From NCBI GenBank assembly GCA_018398585.1, contig JAGTTD010000024.1, forward strand, positions 5,608,071-5,672,070: 64,000 nucleotides of DNA, read 5' to 3'. Of the stretch, positions 21,485-33,845 are shown piece after piece; within the stretch, counting starts at the first letter, position 1; each line of letters begins with the position of its first letter. The stretch is from Simmondsia chinensis. Taxonomy: Eukaryota; Streptophyta; Magnoliopsida; Caryophyllales; Simmondsiaceae. Below the pieces are notes generated by a model, which was not told where the DNA came from, searched no databases, and saw only the letters and a list, made by a program, of their open reading frames with translations. The translations under genes were made by a program, and so were the position numbers.

Positions 21485-21990
21485 ACTTACTATGAAGCCC
21501 AGGAATGTCCCTTCCGGAACAGCAAAGACGCATTTGTCTGGGTTTAACCACATCCCATGAATCCAAAGCGTCTCTAAGGTTTGCCTCAGGTCATCATCGT
21601 GGTTTGAGGCTTTCCTGGTTTTTACTATCATGTCATCAATGTAAACTTCCAAATTCTTCCCTATCTGTTGCCGAAATATATTATTTACTAATAGTTGGTA
21701 CATGGCTCCGGCGTTTTTTAACCCGAATGGCATGACCCGGAACAGTACGTTCCCTCATGGGTGATGAAGGAGGTTTTCTCTTCGTCCTCTGGGTTCATCA
21801 CAATTTGGTGGTACCCTGAGAATGCTTCTAGGAAGCTAAATAGTTCATTTCCGACTGTAGAATCAACTAGCTGATCTATCTTAGGCAAAGGGTAAGAGTC
21901 TTTGGGGCAGGCCTGGTTTAGGTCAGTGAAGTCGATGCACATTCACCAACTGCCGTTTTGCTTTTTCACCAGGACCACATTGGCTAGCCA
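21485..21990 (-). pseudogene. gypsy 2 reverse transcriptase fingers and palm
   Basis: The frames 21718-21942 and 21482-21733 carry MCIDFTDLNQACPKDSYPLP, FLEAFSGYHQIVMN, MPFGLKNAGAMYQLLVNNIF and the catalytic box LEVYIDDMIVKT, here intact, ending at FLGFIVS where the solo LTR begins. A frameshift lies between the two frames near 21725. Confidence 0.85.
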
Positions 21991-22585
21991 TTCGAGGTAC
22001 AACACTTGTCGCATGAAGTTTTGACTTTAGCAATTTCATAGTTTCTTTGCTTATAGCCCGGTTTCGTTCTGCGCAAAAGTTGCACTTTTTTTGCTTTATC
22101 GGTTTTCGTTCAGGTTGGACATTTAGGTGGTGGCACATGATTTATTTGCTTATTCCAGGCATTTTGTCCACCGAGTATGTGAAGACTTCTCGGTATTATA
22201 GGAGCACCTGCAAGATTTAATCTTGCGCCTCGGGGTTTATTTGTGCCCCAATTCGGGCTGTCCTCCCGGGTTCAAGTTCGGCTTCAATGGTGTCCTTAGG
22301 ACCATGCTTACCTTCTTCTCCGTCTTCCATTTTTACTACGTCTTGGGTATCTTGAGCATAGCAACAGTTGCAGGCTGTTTGTTGGCATCCCCTGATTGTT
22401 ATGATATTCCCTTTGTCTGTTTCAAATTTTATAGCTAGATGGTAGGTGGACACTACCGCCTTTAATGAATTTGATGTGTGGGGTCAAATGTCGAGTGTGC
22501 CGCAACCACTTGGAATTCGGCTTTGAACGTATGCACCCGGCTTTCATATCTTAAAAGGACGTTGAGACTTATGGTCCCCAGTGGG

Positions 22586-22828
22586 TTAACAACTTCTCCG
22601 GAGAAACCAGTGAGGGCTCCTATTGCAGGCCCCAGTTCCTAGTGTGAGATTCCCAATTTTTTTTGAGCAATGGAAAAAAAGGATATTAACTGAATTTCTT
22701 TGATCCACCAGGATTCTCTGCATGCAGAAGCTACTAATCTCCATGGTGATGACCATTAGGTCCTCGTTTGGGGTCCTGACTTTGGCGAGGTTGTCATGCT
22801 TAAAGACAAGGGGTTGGCACCGTTTCAT
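22586..22828 (-). pseudogene. gypsy 2 protease remnant
   Basis: MVITMEISSFCMQRILVDQR followed by NSVNILFF is the retropepsin active-site region; the usual DxGSSVNILF reads DQRNSVNILF. The frame then degenerates. A second piece, STYHLAIKFETDKGNIITIR (22217-22453), corresponds to the linker after the protease. Confidence 0.65.
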
Positions 22829-23034
22829 CTTGCTTTCGCCCCTTACCGAGGTTGGGTTATTTATTTATTTTCCCTTTTGCTCAACCGTGGCTATCACGCA
22901 CTTCGGGGAATTTGCCAGGGCATTGTGTTGCTCGTAGGATGGTCTCGGGATTCCTGGTTTAATTTTCTTTATGTCCAAGAATGTGCCGAGGTCACCCTTT
23001 CTCTCTATTCATCCATTCGATACTTTAGCGCCTG

Positions 23035-23112
23035 ACAATCTCTGGTGTCGTGCCTAGACGATTCGTGGTACTCACACCACTTCTTTTGTCCTATTCTAGA
23101 CTCGGGGCTCTT
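23035..23112 (-). pseudogene. gypsy 2 zinc knuckle remnant
   Basis: Minus-strand translation gives KKWCEYHES, LGHDTRDCQALKYRMD, the C-x2-H...GH-x4-C pattern of the Tat nucleocapsid knuckle. No capsid core follows on the right, so gag is truncated. Confidence 0.5.
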
Positions 23113-23249
23113 CACGGCCTTGACCTTTGGTATGTCGGGCTTCTTTACTTCTAAAAGCAATTCCCTTTTACAGGGCGTTCCCTTTTTACTTTTTTACTTC
23201 TTCACTTTTACAGGGCGTTTCCTTTTTGATCCCTGCGCAAGCATTTAAT

Positions 23250-24060
23250 TTTACGCTATTAGAAAAATGTCGAAAGAATGCATATGATGAGTAAATTCAA
23301 TTTTGCTAAGCAGTATTCATTAGATGAATAAAATTAAAAATTATGAAATAAAATAACTTTGTTAAAATAAAATTCATAAAATGAATTTTTACATGTGAGG
23401 AAAAAAAGAAACAGGTGTGATCTGCGTGAACTAAAACGAACCAACCAAAGCAGGACATGTCCAACGAGGATGATCCGGGCCTTTTGGCGTGGACCAATTA
23501 GAGTGTGACACATGGCATGCTTGGAAAGGCTTATGCAGTTAACCCATGCCCGCGTTGGCTGCCCACAAAAAAATTGGCTAAAATGGCGACATTTTATCTG
23601 CTATTTGTCATCCCACATCGACTCTTTTACTTTTTTAAACCAGTAACGTATCATAAATAGGGGTCCTAGAATTAAGGTTTAGCAAATAATTTTAAGAGAG
23701 TGTTGATTTTTAGAGAATTAAAAGAGGAAAATTTTCCATTGAAATTTTTTCTCTAGTTCGATATTTTTCGAAGCCCACACTCTAGGTGCTCAGAGGAGGT
23801 TGAATAAAAGGTCACGTAGTCTCCGTGATATCTTGGAGCAATAATTGCGGACTACATCCCAATATTTTTCTTTCCTATCTTTTCTCTTTTTGTTTTTGCT
23901 TTTCTATTCGTTTATAGTATTTATTATGATAGTTATTTTTTATGTTATTGTGATGAATATATTAGAGCAGAGACCTGTAGATTTAAAATTAAGAATTTTA
24001 AATCGTTCCGCTACATTAATTCGATTGGTTTAGGGAATATTTTTGAAATACATCTAAACA
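23250..24060 (+). mobile_element. 5' LTR of copia element 2 (left end approximate)
   Basis: The LTR end ATCTAAACA at 24052-24060 is followed immediately by a primer site. CATAAATAGGGG at about 23652-23663 is a TATA box. The left boundary is placed where gypsy 2 similarity stops; I see no convincing TG start and no target duplication. Confidence 0.55.
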
Positions 24061-24062
24061 AT

Positions 24063-24074
24063 TAGTATCAGAGC
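24063..24074 (+). other. copia 2 primer-binding site
   Basis: TAGTATCAGAGC differs by one base from TGGTATCAGAGC, the complement of the initiator-Met tRNA 3' end used by most plant copia elements. It lies two bases after the LTR end. Confidence 0.7.
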
Positions 24075-25132
24075 AAGCTTTTGATTATATTCATAATATA
24101 CATGATAGCCATATTAAATTGAAATAAATAAATTTGTGAATGAATAAAATAGAGATTTTATCAATAAAAATAAGAAAGATGAAAGAGTTATTAAAAGTTG
24201 TTTTATAACAATTACACCTGCCGATTCGTTTTATTTAAATTGTTTAAGACTTCGATTGAATTAAAATTCAGATCCACAAATTATGATTTTTAAAAAATAT
24301 TATTTTAGATATGTATGATATGATTTTACATATCTAGTAAGATTAAGATGCCAAATAAGATGAGCTAATGAGATTAGAATCAATATTTTTTAAAATGATA
24401 ATAAAATATAGTATTTTGTGCTGACGTCACCGTTAACGTGGAATTTTAAAAAAAAATTCTCGGACATGCAGACGTCAATACTGACATATAATAATAAATA
24501 ACAAAATTTAATTTTAGAATGTGATTCTAATGTAGATTATGTAATAATCAAGCTATAAATGAATTTTAAATTACAACCCACTAGTTTATAAAATTCAAGT
24601 AGAAGCAAGATTCAGTGCTTGAATCCTCACGATCTCCATTACTGGCTTGACGGTATAGCAGATCGACATTACTCCCTGAGAAGTGCGTCGGTTCACAGGG
24701 TAAAAGGTTAGATTTCTAATAGGATAGTCTAAAGTACAAAGTAGCGAGTGAGACCACATTACCGTGGAGTATTTCATATATTTGTTTGGAGGTTTGGGTA
24801 ATGGTACGCACTTGACTAGAGTGATACATTAGCCTCTCTGAGGAGCTCTGTTGTGTTACGCTAGAGACTAAGAAAAAGTGATGAGTTAATCATGTTTAGT
24901 AAGAGTTATAAGAAAGCATGTTAATTGAGAATAATTCTCACCTAAACTAATTTCATACGCCCCCGCTGCAGGGAGTAAGGAGTGGTATGTTTAGTTCATC
25001 ATTGCATTCATGATAGTTCAGTTTTGTGGATACCTAACTTATTTTATTTGCTAAATTTAAAAGAATAGGTATCACAGCATTTTGCATAGCTCATGTTAAG
25101 TTACACAAATGTTTGCATTTATAGAGTTATAA
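24075..25132. other. copia 2 leader
   Basis: AT-rich noncoding leader between primer site and gag. Nothing coding seen. A segment at 24600-24900 (ACTGGCTTGACGGTATAGCA and following) looks like the conserved leader of copia elements, but I cannot be more specific. Confidence 0.4.
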
Positions 25133-25950
25133 TGGCAACAATTGGTGCTCTTCATTCAATTCTTAAGCACAATGTACTCACTGGACCGAATTATTTTACG
25201 TAGAAAAAGAATTTGGACGTAATTCTAATTCACGAGGGTCACAAGTTTGTTCTTACTGACGCTCATCCTCCAGTTCCTACTACTAATTCTACAGCTACTG
25301 TTAAAAAGCATCACGAACGCTAGCAAAAGGCTAATGAGTTAGCTAGATGTTACATATCGACCTCTGTGTCTAATGTTCTCAAGCATCATATGCTTGAGAT
25401 GCAAACAGCAGCTGAGATGATGAAACATTTGGAAGAAATGTTCAAAGAACAGTGTAAAGCAGTGAGGCAAGAACTGATACGGATGTTGCTCAACATGAGG
25501 ATATCCAAAGGAATACCAGTTGAGAAACACATTATGAATTTGATGGCATGTTTTTCTGAACTGAAAATCCTTGGAGCTGAGTTTGACAGTCAAACTAAGC
25601 AGGATATCATCCTCAGTTTTTTGTCCAGTTAATTCGCTCAGTTCGGGCTGAATTTTTTATGAGTAACAAGGACTATTCATTGCCTAAGCTAACGAAAGAG
25701 CTGCAAATAACAAAGGACTTGATGCAGGCCAAAGGAAGTGTCCACTTGACCTAGGCATCAAGGACGAGTGAGAGTAAGCAAGCCATAGGAAAGTATTTCC
25801 TCTGCAAAAAAAAGAGCCATTGAAAAAGGAGCTGCACTAAGCATTTAGCTACCCTTCCTGCCAAGACTGGCAAACCATCTGGTGAAGGCATTAATGATAT
25901 CTCACTTAATCGAGTCATGTGTAGTTGAGAGTCCACCGGATTCCTAGTGT
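25133..25950 (+). pseudogene. copia 2 gag
   Basis: Starts MATIGALHSILKHNVLTGPN and continues through stops as FTWKKNLDVILIHEG-like text (the tryptophan codon reads TAG), KANELARCYISTSVSNVLK, then the open part 25366-25632 with MQTAAEMMKHLEEMF and GIPVEKHIMNLMACFSELKI. This is the UBN2-type copia gag core. The nucleocapsid knuckle at 25795-25840 is degraded. Confidence 0.75.
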
Positions 25951-26960
25951 GTGGACTCAGGTTCAATTTACCATGTCTATAATATGTTACAAGGACTCAA
26001 GTTAGCCAGGAGGCTACTTGATGGAGAAGTGTACCTGACAGTTGGAGATGGTACAAGAGTTACGATCTTAACAGTAGGAGATTTTAGCTTAATTTTTAGT
26101 GGTAGATTTTTAATTTTGAAAGACTATTTATTTGTACCTACATTATACAGGAATCTGATTTTTGTTTCTCGTTTAGTTAATAATGAATATTCAATTAATT
26201 TCAAGTCTAGATTTGTCATTAAAAGAAATAAATTGTTTATTTGTAAAGGTACAAGTGTGGATGGTTTATTCATGTTATTTCTTGTTCAGAACTTTGTTGA
26301 TTGTTCATATGAATATAACACAAGCTCACTTGTTCAATCTCGTAAACGAAGACACTCCAAAAAGGATAACGCCTTCACATGGCACCAATGTCTAGGTCAC
26401 ATTAATTTGAACATGATCCAAAGACTAGTAAAAGATGGACTGGTAGAACTTTTGGATTTGAAGTCTTTACTAGTCTGTGAATCCTGCACAGGAGGTAAAA
26501 TGACCAAGTTATTATTTAAGAGTAAAGGCAACAGAGTTGGTAACTTGCTTGAGCTGGTTCACACAAATGTGTGTGGACCAACCAATGTTGAAGAAAGAGA
26601 TGGATATGAGTACTTCATCAACTTTCACGGATGATTACTCAAGGTAAGGACATGTATGCCTAATGAGGCATAAGTCTGACTCTTTTGAAAAGTTCAGAGA
26701 GGTCAAGGCTAAAGTTGAAAAGCAGTTAAGTAAACATGTCAAGGCACCTTAATCAAATTGAGCTGGTGAGTACCTTTTAGGAGAGTTTATGGATTTCCTA
26801 ACTGCAAATGAGATAAGATCTCAACTTTTTGCTCCAGTACTGCACAGCAGAATAGTGTTGCAGAAAGAAGGAACATGACACTACTAGAGATGGTATGATC
26901 CATGATGAGTCATTTTATTTACCAATCTCTTTTTAGGGTTATACCTAAAAAATAGTTGCA
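25951..26960 (+). pseudogene. copia 2 protease end, GAG-pre-integrase and integrase start
   Basis: The 227-aa frame at 25951-26634 contains MDSGSIYHVYNMLQGLKL (protease DSGS), RFLILKDYLFVPTLYRNLIF, and the pre-integrase block FTWHQCLGHINLNMIQRLVK and CESCTGGKMTKLLFKSKGNR, then DGYEYFINF of the integrase. Downstream (26640-27130) integrase motifs appear only in shifted pieces (VAERRNMTLLEM near 26855; FGCPTHVLKKNLDKLESRT near 27045). Confidence 0.8.
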
Positions 26961-27585
26961 TATCTGCATATCTCCTTCACTTAAAAGTCAATTCCTAAAA
27001 CACCTGTGGAGTTATGGATTGGGCGAAAGCATAGTTTAGGATACCTTCAAATTTGGGGGTGTCCAACACATGTTTTGAAAAAGAATCTTGATAAGTTAGA
27101 ATCGAGGACGGAGATGTGTTTGTTGTAGGTTATCCCATAGGAATAAGGGGTGATCTTTTCTACAGTCCATCTGGAAAAAAAAAAAAAGAAAAAAAGGGGG
27201 GTATTTGTAAGTGCAAATGCTAGATATTTGAAGGAGAATTTTGTAATAGACTACAAAAGTAAAAGCAAAGTAGTGTTAGAGAAATTGAGAGAAATTGATA
27301 CCATTTCTAAATAGCTAGAGACATCTTGAGATAGTGTGGATGTATTAGATGCACCTACAAATAGAATCAAGAATGTGACGGTACACAAGAGCCTGGGCAT
27401 ATTGGGAGGATTGTCAGGGCACCTGATAGATTCATGGCCAGAGCCTTAAGGGTTGGCCGTGACATTGAGTCTGATCCTTTTAACAACATTGAGGCGCTTA
27501 AAGACAAGCATGCAGTATATCTCCCAAAAATAAAAATAGAGAATTCTCCCCAAAAACAGAGTCCTAAACGAAACTTACATACTAC
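26961..27585 (+). pseudogene. copia 2 distal remnant
   Basis: Beyond the integrase the sequence keeps short copia-like phrases (27040-27200, including an A-run interrupted by G at 27172-27200), then becomes unrecognisable. Reverse transcriptase, RNase H and 3' LTR are missing; the element is truncated. Confidence 0.45.
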
Positions 27586-28069
27586 TGATGTGGGCTGAAG
27601 CTGGTGTCCGTTGAACAGGGATGCGGGTATTGAGCTGTGCCAAGGTGGGTTTGCGTAGGGACGATGGGTTGTGCTGCTATTGAATTTCATGGACTGGACT
27701 AGTGCTGGACGCTGCCCATGGGCTTGCGGGTGCGGATGGTGCTGGGCCGGACGAGTTGGGCTGAGGCGTGATGGACTTGAGGTTGATGTTGACGGGTTGA
27801 GGACGCAGGTCTGGGCCTAGAAGAAGATGGGCCTGGCGTTTAAGTTTGGCTCCCACAATTTTGACCCTATCTCCGATTGACTTGATTTAATTGCTTATGC
27901 ATTGAATCTTGCCTTGTTTGCACCAAAATTTGACAATTTTTGGAACTTTAATTTTGAATCTATAAAACATAAAAATTGCCAAAAATGAGTATATAACTAT
28001 AATTAAACAGGTGTAAAATAACTAAAATAAATAATAAAAGATGCGTAAATATGAGACGCATCAGTTGCT
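27586..28069. mobile_element. LTR-like fragment with TGATG...CATCA ends
   Basis: Starts TGATGTGGGC and ends GAGACGCATCA, so both ends share an inverted TGATG(T/C)G. It resembles the ends of the 1.43-kb block at 20056. Flanks differ (ACTAC against GTTGC) and belong to different elements, so it is not a simple insertion. The left half is GC-rich, the right half AT-rich; no gene seen. Confidence 0.4.
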
Positions 28070-29290
28070 TATTACGTTGCAATAGTTAAATCCAAGCACT
28101 GTTATGGATTGGAACTTTAAGAGGCAAGCAGCCGGTGAAGCACTTTTTGGCAGAGTTTTTTTTTTTTTTTTTTTTTTGGCAGTTTTGGGCATCCATAGAG
28201 GGATTCAAGCTTTTTCGTCCATTGATCAGTATTGATGGTGGCCATTTATATGGGAAATACAAGAGAAGTTGCTAGCTGCTGTCGCGTTTGATGCCAACAA
28301 AGGTCTATATCCATTGTGTTTTGCTTTTGTTGATAAGGAGAGCACATGGAGTTGGACTTAGTTTCTATAATTTCTACAAACCTATGTGACAGGTGAGTGC
28401 TTCCCAATGTGTATAACTTCTGACCAACGTGCTGGAATCAAGAATTGGATGTCAGCGATATGGCCTGAGCCTGAAGGGTATTATCGGTATTGCATTCGCC
28501 ACCTGATTAGTAACTTCAACCATAAATTCAACAATCATGCTCTAAAGAAGAGGTTGAGTTTGATGGAGAAGGAACCTTCCCGGAGAAAGTTCGATGCTTT
28601 GTATAATCATTTCGTCAACATTAATGAGGAGGTGACAGAGTGGATTGAGAGAGAGCCTAAAGAACATTGGTCGCTTTCGTATGATGGTGGTTATCTTTAT
28701 GGTAACATGATCATTAACTTATTTGATGTGCACACAATGTTTTGAAAGGCAGATGAACACTCCCGGTTATCGCCCTTGTGGAACTGACATTTTATAGACG
28801 CAACAAATACTTTGTCGATCGCAGAGATCTTGCCGGGGAGTTCTTTTCATGGGTGTCCAATGGCCACTTACTATCTTTGTTTAAATAGAAGCCACCCCCA
28901 CAAAATCAAGACAATATACAGTCATTCTGTTTGATTAAGACTCCATGTGCTTTCAGGTAACGACTCCTAGGCGTCAGATCAAAGTAGGCTTAAGAGGGGA
29001 GATTTGCCATACTGTAATGTCGAATGAATGGAGTTGCACTTGTGGTACATGGCAACTGTTCCATCGTCTATGTTCACATGTGATGGTATGTTATGCCACA
29101 TTTAGGATCGACTATGGACATTTCGTTAGCGTGTACGCTCCGTTTGTTTCACCCTCTTGCTAATCAATTTTTATGGTCGGAGTATACTGGGCCTAAGGTG
29201 GTTGCACATCATACTAGGTGGAGGTTTGGTAGAGAACGTTGAAGTCAACCTGGTTACATAATGAAATGGACGTTAGGGAGGGCTCATCCA
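28070..29290 (+). pseudogene. MULE transposase, MULE-PMD copy 1
   Basis: Plus-strand translation gives FRPLISIDGGHLYGKYKRKL and AAVAFDANKGLYPLCFAFVD (MULE domain, DGxxLxGxY and AFDAN landmarks), TYVTGECFPMCITSDQRAGI (second catalytic region), WPEPEGYYRYCIRHLISNFN, and a SWIM zinc finger EWSCTCGTWQLFHRLCSHVM (CxC...CxH) at 29020-29085. A T-run (28157-28178) and stops break the frame. The N-terminal zinc-finger part is missing, cut by the fragment on the left. Confidence 0.85.
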
Positions 29291-29790
29291 AAAATAAATG
29301 TAGTATATGTGATCAAAGAGGCCATAATAAAAAAAAAACTTATCCTAATAGACAATGTTGATTTGTGATTAGGTTCACAGCTTGATATGTGTTTCATTCT
29401 TTAGTGTGACATGTTGTAATATGTATTATTAACAATTGTATTCTTTAGTGTTACATAATGAAATGGACGTTAAGAAGGGGTCGTCCAAAAATAAATGCAG
29501 TATACGTGATAAGAGAGGTCATAGTAAAAAAATTTGTCCTAATAGACAATGTTGATTTGTGATTAGGTTCATAGCTTGATATGTGTTTTATTCTTTAGTG
29601 TGATATGTTGTAATATGCATTATTAACAACTGTAAGAACACATAATGCGACGTTGGTATAATATGTGCAATTTTGTTTTTGTGTTGTGATCGATTGGAAT
29701 GTTATAATATATGTATTGTTAATTTTAGACCAAGGACATTGGGCGATTATGTCTTTCATAATCAAACTTCATATTATTTTTAATTTTGCT
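29291..29790. other. Intergenic spacer in MULE-PMD copy 1 with duplication
   Basis: A segment of about 185 bp is tandemly duplicated: the text ACATAATGAAATGGACGTTA to GTGACATGTTGTAATATG occurs at about 29255-29425 and again at 29450-29620. No gene is visible. The corresponding spacer in the right arm copy (42160-42480) shows one unit. Confidence 0.6.
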
Positions 29791-29794
29791 AGAA

Positions 29795-32500
29795 AAATGT
29801 TAAGGACACGAGGAGGACATACTTCCATTGCGATTGGTTTTCCATATGCTGAACAGAATCCTAGTCCAGACTACAATTGAGTGCTTGCAAGACCAACATC
29901 GATCGGAGGATGTTTGGCGCCGTGCGGTATGTTAACAATTTATATGATACCATAATATATTATATTTTAATTATTCAGATAGTTCACTGATATATTTTAT
30001 GTCTTGCTTTACAGGACGACGACGAGATTTAGGGTGAGGCAACACCATCCATTACTCCTGCACCATAGAGTACGACCTTATATTATTTAGGCCAATTTTA
30101 TTAGATTGATCCAGATAGGTCATATCCAAATCGATAGCTATTTGATTATTTCGTTGTTAGAGAGGTGGAGGCAAGAGCTCACATATTCCATTTACATGTT
30201 GGTGAGATGATGCCAACATTGCAAAATGTAGCATTTTGCTAGGTTTACCAACAGTCGGCATGGCAGGCACTAGTACTCATGATTAGGGGAATGTGTACCA
30301 GTATTTATTACGTGTAGCTCTCCCTCCTGAGCGGTTGAAGGGTGGCATGGTTGAAAATCAATAATTTAAAGAACAGTTTCAACATGGACTGCCAGATGAA
30401 GCTGTGAAGCAAGTTTTGTTGCAGCACGCTAGAGGTTACATCCTCCATTTCTATTCACCAACAACATTGGTAAATGGACGCTGCTCATCTTCCTCCCATT
30501 GTTTCGAGACAATGGAGCGGTATAGGTTGTACAGCTGAAATTCAGTAGTGCTAGCCCACCTTTACAGACAATTGTGTCAAGGTTGCATGAAGAGCACCAA
30601 GCAACTTAGCGGATGTGTTTTATTGCTCCAGGTATGAACCACAATGGCATTCATGTTTTATTTTTGGGTAAATTATATATTAGTATCCCGAGGTTTGGCG
30701 AAATAATTTTTTTAGTTCACAAACTTTGTGAAATAATTTTTTAGTCCACAAGTTAAGATGAAATTATTTTTTAGTACAACCGTTGTTAAATCTTTCACAA
30801 TAATTTACAAAAAGACCAAAATATCCAATAAAAATTTCAACCAATTAAATTATAATACCTCACCCATCCTAATCTCACCTAAGCCCCATCCATCCACCCA
30901 CCACTCTCCTCTGTTCCTTCAACAAAAAATTTTCGTAGCCACCCCTCAAACCAATTCCTAACCATTCCCTTTAGTGATATCTAAGATTCAAAGGTATCCC
31001 CAAATTCCTTAAATTCGTGATATCTTAGGTAACTCTATCCATAGCGGTAGTACCTAGCGAGGGTAAAGAGAGAGAAGGTGAGGGGGCAAGGGACCTGTGG
31101 TGGTCAGATGGGGTGATGTGCGACGGTGGGTGGCGTTGCGTTGGATTGACGTTGGAGGTAACATCAGGGGTGTGGCGGTGGGTGATGGTGGGGTGAGGTG
31201 TTATGATTTAATTGATTTATTTATTTTTCTTTTTTATTTCATAAAGGGTATTTTGATCTTTTCATAAATTTCGATGAAAGATTTAAAGGCAGTTGGAGTA
31301 AAATATTATTTCACTTTAACATGTAGGCTAAAAAAATTATTTTACAAAGTTTGTGGACAAAAAAATTATTTCACCAAACTTCAAATTAGTAATATGTAGT
31401 TTACCCTTAATTTTTTTAATGTGTTGTATTCCTAATTTTTTACAATTTATCATGTGTAGCTATAGTCGTGATCGACCAATTGTCACCACCCACCGTCAAC
31501 ATTAAGCTTTACCTAATGATCCATTGCCATCATTGGGCGCTTAGTAAGAGAATATTCCATACATCTTACTTTAATGTATATGTAATATTGTGTATGTATT
31601 ATAATATAATTTAATGCACATTTAATTAGATGGTATGTCGCCATGACATTCAGCAAAAACCCAAAGCATTCCCGGTCCTTCTACAAGGACCAACATGATG
31701 TCCAAGAACCTCATCAGGTATATACGTGAAAATATTCATTTATTATCGTTTAATACTTTCAATAATAACTAAGTTATTTTGTCAATTTGCTAGGTTGAAT
31801 GAAAGTCGTACCAGTAATCAAACGGTTAGCCTCTTTGCCCCAGATTTATTTCGAGGGTCAGCTCATCTACCGATATGTAAGACCACTGATGTGCTTTTGC
31901 ATTTTTGAAGTGTATTGTCCTGAAAAAGTGTTGCATTAGTTTGGATTGACACAGCATATTTTAGATTATGTCTACATATTACGTCTCGATGGGGCAGGTG
32001 GACAAGAACTGGGTTGTCTACCGTATCAACTGGATGGAGCTGTGGAATTCACTGATAAATCGTATCACCTATGAGTGTGATCCTCCGACATCGCCCAGCG
32101 AGCACATACAATGGTACCTATCTATCTCTTGGCATGTCATCACATGGTGTGAGGTGCATATTCCACGCCACTCCTGGCTTGGTTTTGACCCAAGTGGCAA
32201 CCTTCTTCAACGAGTAATATCTACTTTGAAAATATTTGTTTTCTTGGTTATTCAACACTACGTTTTATTGACATTTATAAGTACTATGTGCGTCAGGGCA
32301 TAATGTAACAGTGTTGCCACATTATACAGTCTGTCTCCACTGATTAGCTTGCTAGATGTAGTAGTGTACTAGATGCTACCGGTGAGGAACACCAATTTTC
32401 ATCAGATTGTGCAATAAGAAGGTGTTAACTACCGTTCATTAACTTGTGCGGAAGGAAATAGACGTGGAAGGCGACATGAACGTTATCTATCATGATGCTT
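29795..32500 (+). pseudogene. Plant mobile domain (PMD) gene, MULE-PMD copy 1
   Basis: A short first exon-like piece (29800-29925) ends in LQDQHRSEDVW-type text (here TSIGGCLAPCG in a shifted frame), as at the start of many PMD/MAIN-like proteins. After an intron-like gap comes the PMD core (30090-30640) with VREVEARAHIFHLHVGEMMP TLQNVA-like text, and C-terminal pieces with DKNWVVYRINWMELWNSLIN (31968-32303). Stops and shifts are frequent. The PMD lies downstream of the transposase in the same orientation, a known association of PMD proteins with MULEs. Confidence 0.7.
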
Positions 32501-33190
32501 TTCTATTCATAAGTAATTTATAGTCTCATCAGAAGATGATAGTAAACCTAGTAGTAGATCCACATCTTGATTCGTAACGTTATTCATATTATTTATTTAT
32601 ATTAATTATTTTATGTATTTTGATATTTATTATAGAATATTTATTTATTATATTTTGTGTTTTTATGAGTATTGTGTGATTAGACACAAATAAATAAATA
32701 AGTACCATTATTCCTTTAAAACGCTAGCTATGTTGATGCATTAAAGGAGATTCATTTAATGTGCAAGTACTATTGGCACATTAAAGGTAACTGGCGCATT
32801 CTCCTTGAGCTTTAAAACGCCAGTACAACTGGCACATTAGAGCATAATGCGCCAATTGTACTAGCGCATATAAATAAAACGTGTTTGCGGATCTGGCGCA
32901 ATTTCCATTTTCTAACAAAGTGCAACATTTTGTAAATTTTTTTGGTGATGTGCCACTTTTTAAAATATTTTTACAAAATATGTTAATTTGCTAAATGAGT
33001 AAAAAATATTTGGACCATTGGTACGGTTGGAGAAAATTTTAGGGAACTGAATGTACGTCATTTTTCACTATTCCAATGGACACAATGAAGCTCCTTTTTT
33101 CATTTCTTTTGTTATGAGAAACTTGTAAATATACGCAACATTATTCAAAGAATACTACAGAGAAAAATATTACAGAGAAATAACAAATAA
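32501..33190. other. 3' flank of MULE-PMD copy 1 with repeated CGCCAGTACAA motif
   Basis: AT-rich. Between 32725 and 32900 short inverted motifs recur: ACGCCAGTACAACTGGCACA and GCGCCAATTGTACTAGCGCA. A second copy of this tract lies at 35575-35720. No gene seen. Confidence 0.6.
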
Positions 33191-33836
33191 ATCTAGGGTT
33201 TGTGGGGCTGAGAAATTGGATCGAGATGGGTTGTCTACCATGCCAACTGGATCGAGCTGTCGAATTCACGAACAAATCGTATCGCCTACAAGCGTGATCC
33301 TTCGACATCGCCAAACGATTACATGCAATGGTACCTGCCTATCTCTTAGCGTGTCATCACACCATGCGAGGTGCATGTTTGGCACCGCTTCTGGCTTGGT
33401 TTTGATCCAAATGGCAACCTTCTCCAACGAGTAGCATATACTTTAAAAATATTTATTTTCTTAGTTATTCAACATTACGTTTTATTGACATTTAGAAGTA
33501 CTATCTGCTAGGTCAATCTTATTGTCGATCAGACTAGAATGGTAGCTAGAGCACTACGTTCAGTGTTGGCCACATTGTACAGTTTGTCTCCATCAATTGG
33601 CTTGCTGGTTGTAGTAGCGTATTGAATGCTGCCAGTGAGGAATACTCTTTCGTTAGATTTTGCAAAAAAAGGTGTTGATAACTCGTGCGGAAGGAAGTAG
33701 TCGTGGAAGTCAACGTGATCGTCCTCTATGACGCAGTTTTTCAATAAGGAGTTCATAGTCTAATCAGAAGATGACAGTGAACCCAATTGTAGATCCATGC
33801 CTTAATTTGTAACATAATTTATATTATTTTTTATAT
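33191..33836 (+). pseudogene. Partial second copy of PMD C-terminus
   Basis: GGGTTGTCTACCATGCCAAC at 33228 and the following 600 bp are colinear with 31999-32600 of copy 1, with about one change in ten. This means a 3' fragment of the same element was duplicated or inserted beside it. It continues, after the MITE, at 35480. Confidence 0.75.
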
Positions 33837-33845
33837 TAATCATTT

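Larger units (their letters stand above)
17840..23112 (-). mobile_element. Ty3/gypsy retrotransposon pol, Tat lineage, element 2
   Basis: On the minus strand the order is zinc knuckle (about 23035-23110), protease (22586-22828), reverse transcriptase (21485-21990 and 19475-20055, interrupted by a 1.43-kb insert), RNase H, aRH (18965-19441) and integrase (17840-18790). The gag core is absent: coding similarity ends just beyond the zinc knuckle, near a short duplication of CTTTTACAGGGCGTTCC (23166 and 23210). Together with the tandem array and antisense ORF on the left, this is a recognisable but dead Tat element. Confidence 0.8.
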
